A stretch of 64,000 nucleotides of DNA from Diploptera punctata (Eukaryota; Arthropoda; Insecta; Blattodea; Blaberidae), in the NCBI GenBank assembly GCA_030220185.1, contig JASPKZ010003417.1:296501-360500 (forward strand), given 5' to 3'. The position numbers and the translations under genes were made by a program. The notes under the pieces were generated by a model. It was not told where the DNA came from. It ran no database searches and was given only the letters and a program-made list of their open reading frames with translations. Shown here in pieces: positions 1 to 12,600 of this stretch; position 1 is the first letter of the stretch; every line of letters begins with the position of its first letter.

Positions 1-415
1 AACATTAATATTGAGGTAAGATGTCTAGACCAAAAATAATATAATATCTATCCAAACCTTTGGATTTAACAGTTTGGGAAAAGCTATATATTAAAAACAA
101 CCATACTAGAACCATGAACTTCGAGATTCCAGACGAACCAAGCTTGATTACAAAGTTCTTCAAAAATACAATAGATGGCAGTTTAGAAAATGATTCCTTC
201 AAAAGAACACCAGATGGCAGCTTGGATAATTACTGGCAAAAGAAAAAATTAACAGTCGTGAAAACAGTTGATGATGGTGACGATAGTCGCTGATACTGCA
301 GTGCTGTGTTTATAAAAACATAGAAGTATGAGGAAAGAGGAATTCACGATTCATTTTATTCTTAGTAATAAAACCTCATAATATTAAAAATTCCCAAATT
401 TATATATTAAAAGAA
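1..415 (+). mobile_element. Penelope-like element 3' end (family F)
   Basis: The window opens inside the C-terminal coding tail of a Penelope-like element. The reading frame from about 60 to 293 carries the LTVWEK.YIKNN motif that follows the GIY-YIG domain in fuller copies at 5.3-8.1, 15.6 and 58.4 kb. An acidic TDGSLEN/PDGSLDN segment is duplicated, as in the copy at 58.5 kb. A ribozyme-like hairpin and the family's terminal 'cctcataat' motif follow. The first 45 bases are the end of another family and match the reverse complement of the region near 20.3 kb. The copy is 5'-truncated. Confidence 0.8.
261..312 (+). ncRNA. hammerhead-like ribozyme motif, degenerate (family F)
   Basis: The core reads TTGATGA followed by an extra T. 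Helix II is GGTGAC with a partly matched partner. Helix III is the self-complementary ACTGCAGT, and the closing strand CTGT pairs with ACAG. GAT stands where GAA is expected and U3 lacks its A8 partner, so this copy is probably inactive. Confidence 0.45.
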
Positions 416-576
416 GTTGGCTATGTTACACTGTTTCTAAACACATTGAAGTTACAAGCAAGTGACTGATGTCAAATGTCATAAAAATGCTCCATGTGCA
501 CTGTAGTGATATTGCAGTAAAGCAAAACAGTGTTCTGTGAATCTGTAGTCTAATTTGATATTCTGATTGGTTTCAG

Positions 577-669
577 GTCTGCTCTAATGTTTCAAATCAT
601 ACGCAAAATGCAGTATGATGTTCGTCCACCAACACAGTCTAAGGTCAAAGTGATGACTCTCTCTCACAG
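577..669 (+). CDS. MED24: MED24 exon (first in window)
   Basis: The acceptor is tttcag before GTCTG and the donor is CACAG|gtatca. One base completes a codon from an upstream exon. It encodes SALMFQIIRKM and then QYDVRPPTQ, and ends with two bases of a codon that the next exon completes as Ser. Confidence 0.82.
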
Positions 670-3600
670 GTATCACCTTTTTTTTTTTATTAAACATATA
701 ACTAACTCACTGGCTCTATCAAACTCAAAGGTTCATGGTTACATGGATGTAACCTCTCCATACATTCCTATCCTGAGCTAATATTATTGAATCATTCTCT
801 GTATAATTCTTTCTTTCTTAGTTCATCTTCTGCTATTGATTATGTTTTCCAGTATTATTTCACGGCAGCCAATCAGTGAACAGTTGGAGACTGTGTGGTC
901 AGGAATCCAGCAGAGAGGTTGGGTGAATATTGAAGCAACTCATTCGCTCGAGAGTTTGCTCAATACTGGAGGATCACAGTGGTTCGTTACTAATGTTGTA
1001 AAGGTGAGGTTTTTCTTTTCTAAGTTGTTCTGAAATTTATGAATATGAAATTGGGATTTAATATTTGAAGGAAGTAACACTATAATCACTGAAATTCATC
1101 CGATGAATTTCATTGATTATACCTCATAATTAGTATATAAATTTGGGAATTTTTACATTATGAGGTTTTCTTAATACGAATCAAATGAATTGTGAATTCT
1201 TCTTACCTCATACACCTATGTTTTTTTAACACAGAACTGCAGTATCGGGGAAATACATAATTCCTATTTTTAATTTTGTTGAGTTGTTTCTTGACTCACC
1301 TCATACTTCTTAAGAGTCAAGAAACAACTCAACAGAATTAAAATAAACCTCATAGTGTTATTTCCTACCTACATAACTTAACATAATTCCCATCTTCAGC
1401 TGTTTTCATTATGTATTTCCCGATACTGCAGTTCTGTGATAAAAAAAACAGATGTATGAGATAAGAAGAATTCACGATTCATTTGATTCTTATGCCTCAT
1501 AATGTTTTTTTATTGGTACTTAGAAGTTTTTCCAGACTAAATTTATTTATTGGTGCCAAAGTAATGTTGTGTTTGTCAAACATTTTTTTAAATTTCCTAT
1601 GTACTACTGGATGGTAGTAAAGAAAAGAAGAATTTCAAGAAAATTACTTACCATCCAGTAGTACATTGGAAACTTCAAAAATTGTTTGACAAACACAACA
1701 TTACTTTGGCAACAATAAATAAATTTAGTCTGGAAAAACCAATAAAAAAATCAACATCCCAGACAGTAAGAAATCTGGAATTATCAAATAAATTGTAATG
1801 ATTGTAGCAAAGTATACATAGGAAAAACAAAAAGGAATTTGGAAACACGCACTAAAGAACATTTTAGAAATATTAAAAATTGTGAAATTGAAAAATCAGC
1901 AATTGCTGCACATAGTTTGCTAGAACATCATAAAATTGAAAAAGAGGCAAAACTTTTGAAACAATTGGATAAACCTTATTAAGTTATGTAGATAGGAAAT
2001 AACACTATGAGGTTTTTTAATGTTGTTTATTTTTTCTTTCACTCACCTCATACTTCATAACTTCTCTCAGACCCGGGTTTCGTCACATCATTTGCGACAT
2101 TCTCAATGCCGTGTCACGTTCACAACTGACGTCCAATGGCCTTCTATCCTGTAGACTGACCTCCGTGCCATCTGATGGCTGACCGACGAACTTCCAAATC
2201 AATCCCCTCTCCTTATAACCGGGTATTTCAAAATTCACAGTTGTGTTTTCATTCTTGCATATGTAAATTTTTTCCCAAATTGTGAGTTCCTTTGGAACTC
2301 GAAACCAAAACAAAATTACTTAAACAATTGGAAAAACCGAAGTAACTCACAATTTGGGAAAACATTTACACATGCAAGAATGAAAACACAACTATGAATT
2401 TTGAAATACCCGGTTATAAGGAGAGGGGATTGATTTGGAAGTTCGTCGGTCAGCAATCAGATGGCACGGAGGTCAGTCTACAGGATAGAAGGCCATTGGA
2501 CGTCAGTTGTGAATGTGACACAGCATTGAGAATGTCGCAAATGATGTGACGAAACCTGGGTCTGAGAGAAGTTATGAAGTATGAGGTGAGTGAAAGAAAA
2601 AATAAACAAATTGGATAAACCATTGGAATTGACAATTTGGGAAAAGATATTCATTCAGAAGAATAAATATCGATCTATGAATTTCTGATATTCTGGTGGA
2701 TAAAAATTTAATTACAAAGTTTATAATCCCAACGAAATATGGCAGCACAAGAGGTGATGTCCTTAGAGAAATCAACAATCATAGAAATTCATCAGTGGAA
2801 GCGATGACTGAAGAGGGGCAAGATATTGTCTCAAACCACCGGTATCAAAGAAATTTGTAATTATACGAGGTGAGTCGTTAAAAATATGTTCTCCACTCAC
2901 TATTAACTAATTAGCAGTTACTACGAAAATCTACAAAAGCAAAATCTCCTGCAAATCTCCTGAAGATGTCATCCACAAAAAGTGATGAAGTATCGAGAAG
3001 ACAATACAAGACATGGCCAAGAATCCCGAAAAGGTATTTTAGAATACATTAGAATACATTAAATTGGATTAGATTTTACACCTCACCTCATATTTTGTGT
3101 TTTCCAAGACTAATTTCAAGCAAGTTCTGTCTTTATATAACTTCCACCATAAGTTCTATCTTTATTTTCAATTGTTGATTTGACAGTTGGTATTCCTATG
3201 GACCTACTGTTCCTCTCTGAATTGAAGGAAAGGTAAAATTAATTAAATAATTAGACAATTACTTATTTTAGGAATTCTCACTATGAGGTATATTCATTAA
3301 GGTAGAATATGTTTATCACTCACCTCATATTGTTCTTCTTATTTGATTATAGACTAGTTTCGGAACATAGTTTCTGTTCCATCCTCAGTAACATCACGAC
3401 CGTTGTTCTGTCGTCTTGAAGAGTTGATTCTAAAGATCTTACAGTTTGGAGAAAATCTGCATCCAAAAATACAAAGACAAAATAATGAATTCTAAAATTC
3501 CTGGGAAAAAGATTCAATTTGTAGGTCCATCGATCCACCAACAGATAGAGGAAAAATGAGCCTTCAGGAATACCAACTGCCAAATCAACAGTCAGATGCA

Positions 3601-6600
3601 ATTGAAAACAAGGAAGAACTTCCTTGAAACTAGTTCTAGAAAAGATACCAAATATGAGATGAGGTATAAAATCTGATTTATTTAATCCTAAAAGCCTTGG
3701 CCTAATACTTGGAAGGAAGAAGAAGAAATATCAGTTATACTTGTGTATGTAGAAAAGCCACGTGGTTGTGTCTATCCCCTTGGTGCTTTCCAACTGGAGT
3801 GGAATATATACCGATACTGGGTTTCACCCTCTTCCTTCATCACCACCATCATAATAATCTGTCACACAACAATCACTATCGGTCTTGGTAGACAAGTAGT
3901 TTCTCTGTTCATCTCTGGTTCCAAGATTCGTGGCTTCAAACTTGACCAGGGTTAAAATTCATCGGAGAACATTTTGTTTAAACAACTCACCTCATTGGAT
4001 TCATGCTTCCATGATACCGCAGTTTCAAACACAGTCGTGTTCATCCTCAGCCATAACTCCGACTGACGAAATTCTTCAGCCGTCAACTGTTCTGTTGTCA
4101 CCATCTTCAGTGCTGCAATCTATGGTTGAATTTATAAACTTCGAACTCAAAGTAATTTCGTTAGGGATATCAAAATTCATTGATCTATCTTTATTTTTCT
4201 GAATGTATATCTTCTCCCAAACTGTCAATTCCAAAGGCTTCTCTACTTGTTTTAAAAGTTTAGCTTCTCTTCCAATTTTATGATGTTCTAATAAATTATG
4301 TGCAGCAATTGCAGATTTTTCAATTTCACAATTTTTAATATTTCTGAAATATTCTTTTGACCAGGGTTGATGTATTTTTCAGAGTATAAAAATCTTGAGT
4401 ATGTGTTCCTTTGGAAGGTAACTAATGCTGTGGATGATAAAAAATATTGTTAGAAAATTTAATTTGTTAATTTGTTTGTTTGTTAAAGGAAGTATTGAAG
4501 TTTCGTTACCAGCAAGATCTTGACAGAGCAGTTGATTTGGCATTTGGTGTGTTCCACTTGGACATTGAACACTGTACTCTTGCATTGCTACTGCAAGTGC
4601 TTCCACAGTATCTTCACAATCGACTACAGTAAGTGGTATTGGAACACACATTTCTTCTTAAGTTATGTAGATAGGAAATAACACTATGAGGTTTTTTAAT
4701 ATTGTTTATTTTTTATTATTTCACTCACCTCATACTTCATAATTCATAGCAGATCCTGGGTTTCTTCACATCTTTTGTGACATTCTCAATGCTGTGTCAC
4801 GTTCACAACTGACGTCCGGCTGCCTTCTATCCTGCAGACTGACCTCCGCGCCATCTGATGGCTGACCGACGAACTTCCAAATCAGTCCTCTCTCCTTACA
4901 ACCGGGTATTTCAAAATTCATAGTTGTATTTTCATTCTTGCATATGTAAATTTTTTCCCAAATTGTGAGTTCCTTCGGTTTTTCCAATTGTTTAAGTAAT
5001 TTTGTTTTGGTTTCTATTCTATGTTTTTCTGACCAGGGCGTGTGCAGCTATTGCAGATTTTTCGGTTTCTCCATTTTTAACATTTCTGAGGTGTTCTTTT
5101 AATCTTGTATTTAGATTCCTTTTTGTTTTTCCTATGTATATCTTTTCACAATGTTTACAATTAATTTGATAAATTAATTAATGTAGTTTTATATATTTAA
5201 TTAATGTTGGGAAGTAAACATTATGAGGTATAATCATTAAAATTAATCGGAGAACATATTGTTTAAACAACTCACAACAGTAGTTTTATATTAAATTAAA
5301 AGATTCTTACCTCTCCTCACATTATTCTGTTAAGTAGATCGCGATTTCAGGCCTATAGCAGGCCCATCTTCAGTACACTGTTGTTGACCGGTGTTATGTC
5401 GCTCGGAAGAACCACTTCTTCTTCCCTCTGTTGGTGGACCGATGAACCTCTTGATAAGGTCAAAATTTGCGGGAACTTCGAAGTTCATAAGTTTTCCTTT
5501 GTTTTTCTGAATGTGGATCTTTTCCCAAACTGTAAGTTCCTTAGGTGTCTCTATTTGTTTAATTAGACTAGCTTTTGATTCAATTCGATGTTTTTTCGTA
5601 CCAAGCATGAGCAGCTACTGCTGACTTTTCCAATTCTCCATTTTTGACATTTCTAAGATGTTCCTTCACCCTTGTTTTCAAATTTCTTTTCGTTTTACCT
5701 ATATAAATTTTGTCACAATCTTTACATTTGATCTGATAAATTCCTGATTTATTTTCTTCTTCAATTTTTTCATTTTGTTTGGTTTTAATTATCCTATTAA
5801 GGCTGTATTCATTCTTAGGTGCCAATCTTATATTAAACTTTTTGAAAATTTTTTGAAATTTGTAGTGTTTCAATGGATGGTAAGTGAATTTCTTGAATTT
5901 TATTTTTTTCTGTTTGTTTTATCAGTGTGCTTTCATTAATTAATTTTTGTCTTTTGAATTTATTTATTTTCCTGTGTACCATGCTTTCATCATTAACCAT
6001 TATCTGTTGCCACATTAATTATGTATTCTTTTTCTCTTTTATAGTTTTCTGGGCTCATAGGAATATTTACTAATCTGTATGCTAAGCTGTTGAACACTGC
6101 CTCTTTGTGAGCAAAATGGTTGAAACCCGAAGCTTTAATATAGTTGTCTATATGAGTATTCTTTCTATATATTCCAAATTCTATCCTGTTTTCTTTGTTT
6201 CGTGTTAAATTGAGATCCAAAAATGGGATTTGTCTTTCAATCTCAGTTTCCATGGTGAATTTTATATCGTTCTACTCTGGATGTTCAAAAGCTTCAAAGC
6301 ATCCTCAATTTGTTTCTGTTTGACAATAGCAATTACGTCATCAACGTATCTGGTCCAAAATTTGAAGATCAAAGGATGTCCTCTTGTATTTTCTGCTCGA
6401 AACTTCCCATGTTATAAATTGGCCAAAAAGGATGAAAGAGGGTTTCCCATAGAAAGCCCAGAATTTTGTTTATAAAATTTTCCATTATAGGTGAAAAACA
6501 TCTGTTCAATGCATAATTTAGTAAGAATTATAAACTCCTTTATATTTTCTTTTTCTAATTTGTTTTTGTTTAGCCATTGTTCCAAGATCTCAATGGTGGT

Positions 6601-9600
6601 TCCTCTAGGGACACTGGGAAACAATGAAATTACAATCGAATGACACTAGTCTGTCTGTAGGTTCTAATTGAATGTTTTCTAATTTTTGTACAAGTTGATA
6701 TGAATTATCTATTGAGAGGTTATCAAATCCTTCCATTTTCTTGTACTCACTACATAACCATTTTGATATTAGGTATGTAGGAGACCCTATATTGTTGATG
6801 ATGGGCCTCATTTTGTCTCCACCCTTGTGTGTTTTTGGGAGACCATGCATTTGTGGATTTCTAGGGTTTGAAACCTTCAGCCTGAATTTTTCTTTTTTTG
6901 ATAGAATTTTGTTTATAGTCTTCAAAGTGTTATCTACGTCTTTGATACTTTTGGGAAGTGGGTCAGATTTTACTTCAATGTATTCTGTAGATGCCAAAAC
7001 TTTGTCCATTCTATTTCTATAATCTTCTTTATCCATAATTACTAGCTGGTTGCCTTTGTCTGCTTTTGTGATAATTGTGTTTTTGTTGTTGATTTCTCTG
7101 ATTATTTTCATGTTTCCCAGTCCCGTTTTGTTTCTAGGAATTTCCTTGATTTCTTCTATGATTTTTCCACATTCATTCCTGATTAAAAATTTTTCTTCTG
7201 TTTCCAAATCATCTATTATTACTTCGACGTCCGCTACATAATCTTCAATTTTGTTAGAATAGTTTACACATGTTTTAAGTCCTTTTTCTAAAATTCCCAA
7301 TTCCCTCTGGTTGAAAAGAGGCAGTGTTCAATAGCTTAGCATACAGATTAGTAAATATTCCTATGAGCCCAGAAAACTATAAAAGAGAAAAAGAATACAT
7401 AATTAATGTGGCAACAGATAATGGTTATGATGAAAGCATGGTACACAGGAAAATAAATAAATTCAAAAGACAAAAATTAATTAATGAAAGCACACTGATA
7501 AAACAAACAGAAAAAATAAAATTCAAGAAATTCACTTACCATCCATTGAAACACTACAAATTTCAAAAAATTTTCAAAAAAGTTTAATATAAGATTAGCA
7601 CCTAAGAATGAATACAGCCTTAATAGGATAATTAAAACCAACAAAAATGAAAAAATTGAAGAAGAAAATAAATCAGGAATTTATCAGATCAAATGTAAAG
7701 ATTGTGACAAAATTTATATAGGAAAAACGAAAAGAAATTTGAAAACAAGGGTGAAGGAACATCTTAGAAATGTCAAAAATGGAGAATTGGAAAAGTCAGC
7801 AGTAGCTGCTCATGCTTGGTACGAAAAACATCGAATTGAATCAAAAGCTAGTCTAATTAAACAAATAGAGACACCTAAGGAACTTACAGTTTGGGAAAAG
7901 ATCCACATTCAGAAAAACAAAGGAAAACTTATGAACTTCGAAGTTCCCGCAAATTTTGACCTTATCAAGAGGTTCATCGGTCCACCAACAGAGGGAAGAA
8001 GAAGTGGTTCTTCCGAGCGACATAACACCGGTCAACAACAGTGTACTGAAGATGGGCCTGCTATAGGCCTGAAATCGCGATCTACTTAACAGAATAATGT
8101 GAGGAGAGGTAAGAATCTTTTAATTTAATATTGAATTGAACCTCACAGTGATAATTCCTATATAAAAAAAGGTTAGTAGTTTTATATGTCTGAATTATTT
8201 CAAGTATTGTAGCCATCTTGTTGTTCTGGGAAAAATCCCATTTCATTTCTGTTATAATCTGGAAGTTATGATTGGTCCTACTGAAAAGGAAGGAGTACTA
8301 CTAGCTGACTCCCATCCAATTCGTCCAATCCCATTTATTTGTTTATAAAAAATATCAATTCAAATATTTAAAGTATTTTTACATATATTAAATCAGTTAG
8401 AAATACATCTAACTGTATTGACAGTTTATATTGACCAGTTTGAATTTTTTATATACTTATAAAAAATTTGAATTCTCTAAATCAATCTTATTTCCATTCT
8501 TAATAGAAAATAAATATAATAATATTTAAATATCAGCTTGGTGAGTTTTTCTTTTTTGACGGAATTGGTATTACTTCTCCTCCCCATACCAATTCCCTCT
8601 TTCAACTTTTCTATCCAGTCTCCCTTGACTGACCTCTTGTTTCTTTCGACCCTGATGGTATTAGAGTACTCGAGGCCTAGGGGTTCATTTCTCCTTCCTT
8701 CCTATACCTACTTTCTCTCTATGGGTGACGTAACCACCACATGTGGTGCCTACTACTAAACGGTTACAACTAGTTTATTGTACTCCAATACAAACATGAA
8801 GCCTTAGAAAAAGAAATAAATGCCCTTTTTTGCAATTTAAATGAAGATATGGAAAGAAACCATCTCCTCCGTTGTCCAGCTTTTGTAGAAGAGACCAGCC
8901 TTTCTGCTAAAATATTGGAGTGCAAGAGAGCGAATGATTTCATTATCAAGTGCTCGACATTAGATACCAACCATATTTAAATATGAAATAAAAAAACCCT
9001 CATTATTATTATATGGAGATAAATATCCTGTTTTAGTGTAAATGTTAATTTTGTTTGATTACAGGAGTGAAGAACTGGTAGAGCCACAAGCATCAGCTCT
9101 TGCAAAGCTTTGTGCTTACTGTGTATTCGCAGCACTTGAATTCCAGAATAACACCACACCTGGACAGGTTAACAGTCGGAAGAGAAGTTGGCGAGACATG
9201 GAAGGAGATGTAAGGATATTTCTATAATTCTTTTATATTCGCAGGGGATATGTTCTGCAAATATGGAATGGTAATTTGTATGGGTATATGTTCCAAGGTT
9301 TCAAAATAAAATATAAATAATCTAAATAAAATCAATTAATGAGAGATTTTGAACAAATTTCCTTGAAAATTAATGAGTCATATTTTTACATCTTACCGCA
9401 TATCTTGTGTTTCTTTACAACATGTCAACTAGTTTTCAAGGAAGGATCTCTCTCATTTTCAACCGACATTATGACTACTGGATTTTTGTTGGAATCATTG
9501 GAATCTCCATCAGTAACGTTGCCATCTGGTGTTGATTTGATGAACTTTGAGATGAGGTCACGTTCATCAGGAATCTCGAAATTCATGTACCTAAATTTGT

Positions 9601-12600
9601 TCTATGTTAAATATGAAATTTCCTCGACATCAAATTTTAGCAACAAAGCAGAAGAGACATGTGTTATTTGATCAAAATTATTGCAACGAATAACAAGTTG
9701 AAACAATAAAACACTGATTGTGGTGAGGGTGGCATTTATCAACGGACATAACGGCACGTGAAATACAGCGATGGTGGCTTTTAACAACGAACTTTAGGCT
9801 TAGTGACAATAAGGTTTGTTTTACTTTGATATTAATTTGTCCATTTGGTTTGAATCACTCTTTGTAAAAGCCGCCCTGACATGTTCCTGCAGTAAAAACA
9901 GTTGCCGATGCTTTAATAAAGGATACTAATCCTTAAGGCGACATTAAAGATACTAAACCTTCTAATATACCGACTGGATCTGCAAATAAAGACATTTTTA
10001 GCCGCGAATACAGGAACTGTGTCATAATTTTTTAACCTGTGAATAAGGAGCTTTACTGTATATCTTTATAATTCTTCTGTATGTGTGTTCGTCATTGAAC
10101 TCCTCCTAAATGACTGGACCAATTTTGATGAAATTTTTTGTGTATGTCTGATAGGGTTCCTCGATGGTTTAGATTCACAATTGGACCCTCTAAAACTATT
10201 AGGTGTGCGAGCTCACCAGAAGTGAAAATTGAAAATCGCTCTAACAGTCACATTTTTTTATGTTTTCCAACAAAACTCAGTATATCATATTAAAATAAAT
10301 CAAAGTAGATATTATCAAAAAATGAGTGAAATCTGACAATTAGAAGTAGAGGTTTACTTGAAAACCGAAATTAAAAACTGCCTAAATGACTGCACTGATT
10401 TTGATTAAATATTTTGTGTGTGTCGAGTGGGTCCCTTGATGGTTTAGATTCACAATTGGACTCGATAGGTGGCGCTGCGATTGTGTTATAGGATTTTTTT
10501 ATGTCAGATGTGTAGTCATCTGCATTATTGACATATTCCACACAACAATAATGTGACATCATCATGCACACTTCTTGAGCCACAATAGATGGCAGTGAGG
10601 AGTTTTCTTGTGAACTTATTTAATAATTATTTAGCCAAAGGTCCTGGGTTTAAACCCCAGTCTGAGCGTATAATTTTTCTCTTCAAATATAATTTTATCC
10701 TTAAGTGAGAATTGTTAAATTAATAATAAAAAAAAACATTGAAAGAAGCCCTACTGGCTGAGACAGCTTGGCCATGGAGAAATAAAAATTTCTTAAAAAG
10801 CATCTTCAAAATTTGGGGGTCATCTTAAATTTGAGGTTTAAGGCAATTTGCTAGATGCTGAAAATTAGAGGGTTTGAGTCCTGATGGGATAAGTGTTTTT
10901 TAAACTGGCCTAAATGTTTTGGTGGCTCCATGGCCTTAGGATCAATTCAGCCTCTAATAGAAATATGTACCAGATGTATTTGGACTAAAGGTGGCCGATA
11001 CAGGACTGACATCCCAGTTAACATCTTGTGCTGATTATCAAGAAAGATGTGATCCTTAACCTCTCACTACCGCAAAGGCTTCCAATGGACTGTAGTAGGA
11101 TCACTTTACCTTAAATTTAAGGTCATATTTTATTTGGGTAAATACAGCATGTCATGGATTGAAATTATTTGCATTCCCATCCATCCAACTTGTTTTCTCG
11201 ACATTCTTAATATTGTAGCTGATGGCACTGGGTTTTCCTTGAACTTATTTGGACTTAAATAAGTACACAGCTGCTATGTAAAATTTTTCTCTTCACTTTA
11301 TTTTCTTCTCACAATTATCACTAAGGGTCGTATGTTAGAACATTACTCTCTACTCAAATTACTTCCAATCACTAGTGAGCTGATTCACCGTGAGCAATTG
11401 CTGAGAACGAATTAACGGCCGACTTATCGGTAATGCATGAGAGTCGACGTTTTCGTAATATTGGCAACGAATTACCCAGAATTCTCAGCGATAAAAACCA
11501 CTTCCGTTATTTTCGTCTGCTATAGAGGAATGCATTTATGCTTGCATCCCGCAAATAATACCGTATACAAACACGTCTGCGACACGCAATATTATGCCGA
11601 TTCTCCTGTTCTTCCAGTTGAATTCTTTGGTAGACTCTATCAAATTCCTCTTCTCCGTGTATACCGAAAACATGATCGAAGTCTTCAAGGTCCGACATCT
11701 TGGATAAATGTTGGATAAAGCAGCAAAGTACATCGGTTCCCGTTCGGTTCCCTTCGGGATTTTAATTTGAGTTGCTCATGTAAGCTACCTCCGCAGGTAG
11801 CTTACAAATTTAACCAATTATTATCGCATGAACAGATTTCTGAGTAAGCAAAATCGTATTAGCATACAACTTGCTCAGCAGAGAAGGCATTTTACTGTCT
11901 AATGCGTCCAAACATGCGACCCTAAATCTTCAATCACAATTTTATCTTACAACTATTGTTTTTTTTAAAGTTTATCAGATAATTACTTATCACACAATTA
12001 CAGACACAGTACTTCCTCACAGTTTCACTTACAGTTTAACCTCTCGCTGTCCGACACAGGACTGGCTGTCACAGACCAATTATCGCAAAACTGACTCACC
12101 GGCATTCTCGTCCGTTTATATAGGCAGGGGACGAAAGCTCTAGTAATAGCTTCGAGCAACTTCGAAGCCCAGGAACCTCTGGCTTCCGATCTTTCTCCAA
12201 GGAGAAGGAGACGCTGGTAGAAATGTCTGGCAACACGTTGCAGACAATTCAAGTGGCTCTGCAGGTCACTAACTTGCTAGGGGCGACTCACCCATGCAAT
12301 TCAAATGCCGCTTACTGACATATAACAATATATTCTTTTCATCTATATTATCACAGACCTCTTAGTCACTTTCCTCCTAATTTAAATTCCAGTGTTTGTC
12401 TCGGTATCCTTCCAGTAATTGTTTTAACATGTCCATACCACCATATTCTAATATCCTTAATTTCATCTTGAATTTTATCCAACTTCAAAATTTCTCTTAC
12501 TTTAGATTATGTATTCTGTTTCTTCTAGTTTTTCAAGCATGCTTTTTAAAATTAAATTATTTTCAGTCTGATCATCTTACTTCAATATTAATGTTGATTT

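Larger units (their letters stand above)
1976..2608. mobile_element. PLE inverted (head-to-head) dimer with 13-bp TSD
   Basis: Two 5'-truncated PLE tails (LTIWEKIYICKNENTT type, family G) face each other around about 2320. The dimer is flanked by exact copies of aattggataaacc at 1963-1975 and 2609-2621. It interrupts an older PLE at a single point, which fixes its boundaries. It starts with the family end 'ttaagttatgtag' and finishes just after 'tgaggtgag'. Confidence 0.9.
1503..2900 (+). mobile_element. PLE, rearranged, with GIY-YIG remnant; split by a later insertion
   Basis: 1503-1620 is an inverted piece of the same text that runs forward from about 1640. From about 1790 the frame reads C.DCSKVYIGKTKRNLETR, a GIY-YIG endonuclease block of Penelope-like elements, then the EKSAIAAHS segment. 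The coding tail breaks at 1975 and resumes at 2609 (LTIWEKIFIQK), because 1976-2608 is a later insertion. Stops show it is dead. Confidence 0.8.
5292..8174. mobile_element. Large PLE inverted dimer with 13-bp TSD
   Basis: The minus-strand copy (5292 to about 7318) holds a broken reverse transcriptase and GIY-YIG coding region. A plus-strand 5'-truncated copy (about 7319-8174) is fused head-to-head to it. Arms of roughly 790 bp look nearly identical. The whole unit is bounded by exact agtagttttatat at 5279-5291 and 8175-8187. The inner junction at about 7318 falls inside the 'gaggcagtgttcaa' word that also occurs inverted at about 6090. Confidence 0.9.

Noticed and set aside
4379..4651. 90-codon minus-strand reading frame
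   Set aside because: It overlaps the MED24 exon 4489-4628, whose plus-strand splice sites and protein match are convincing.
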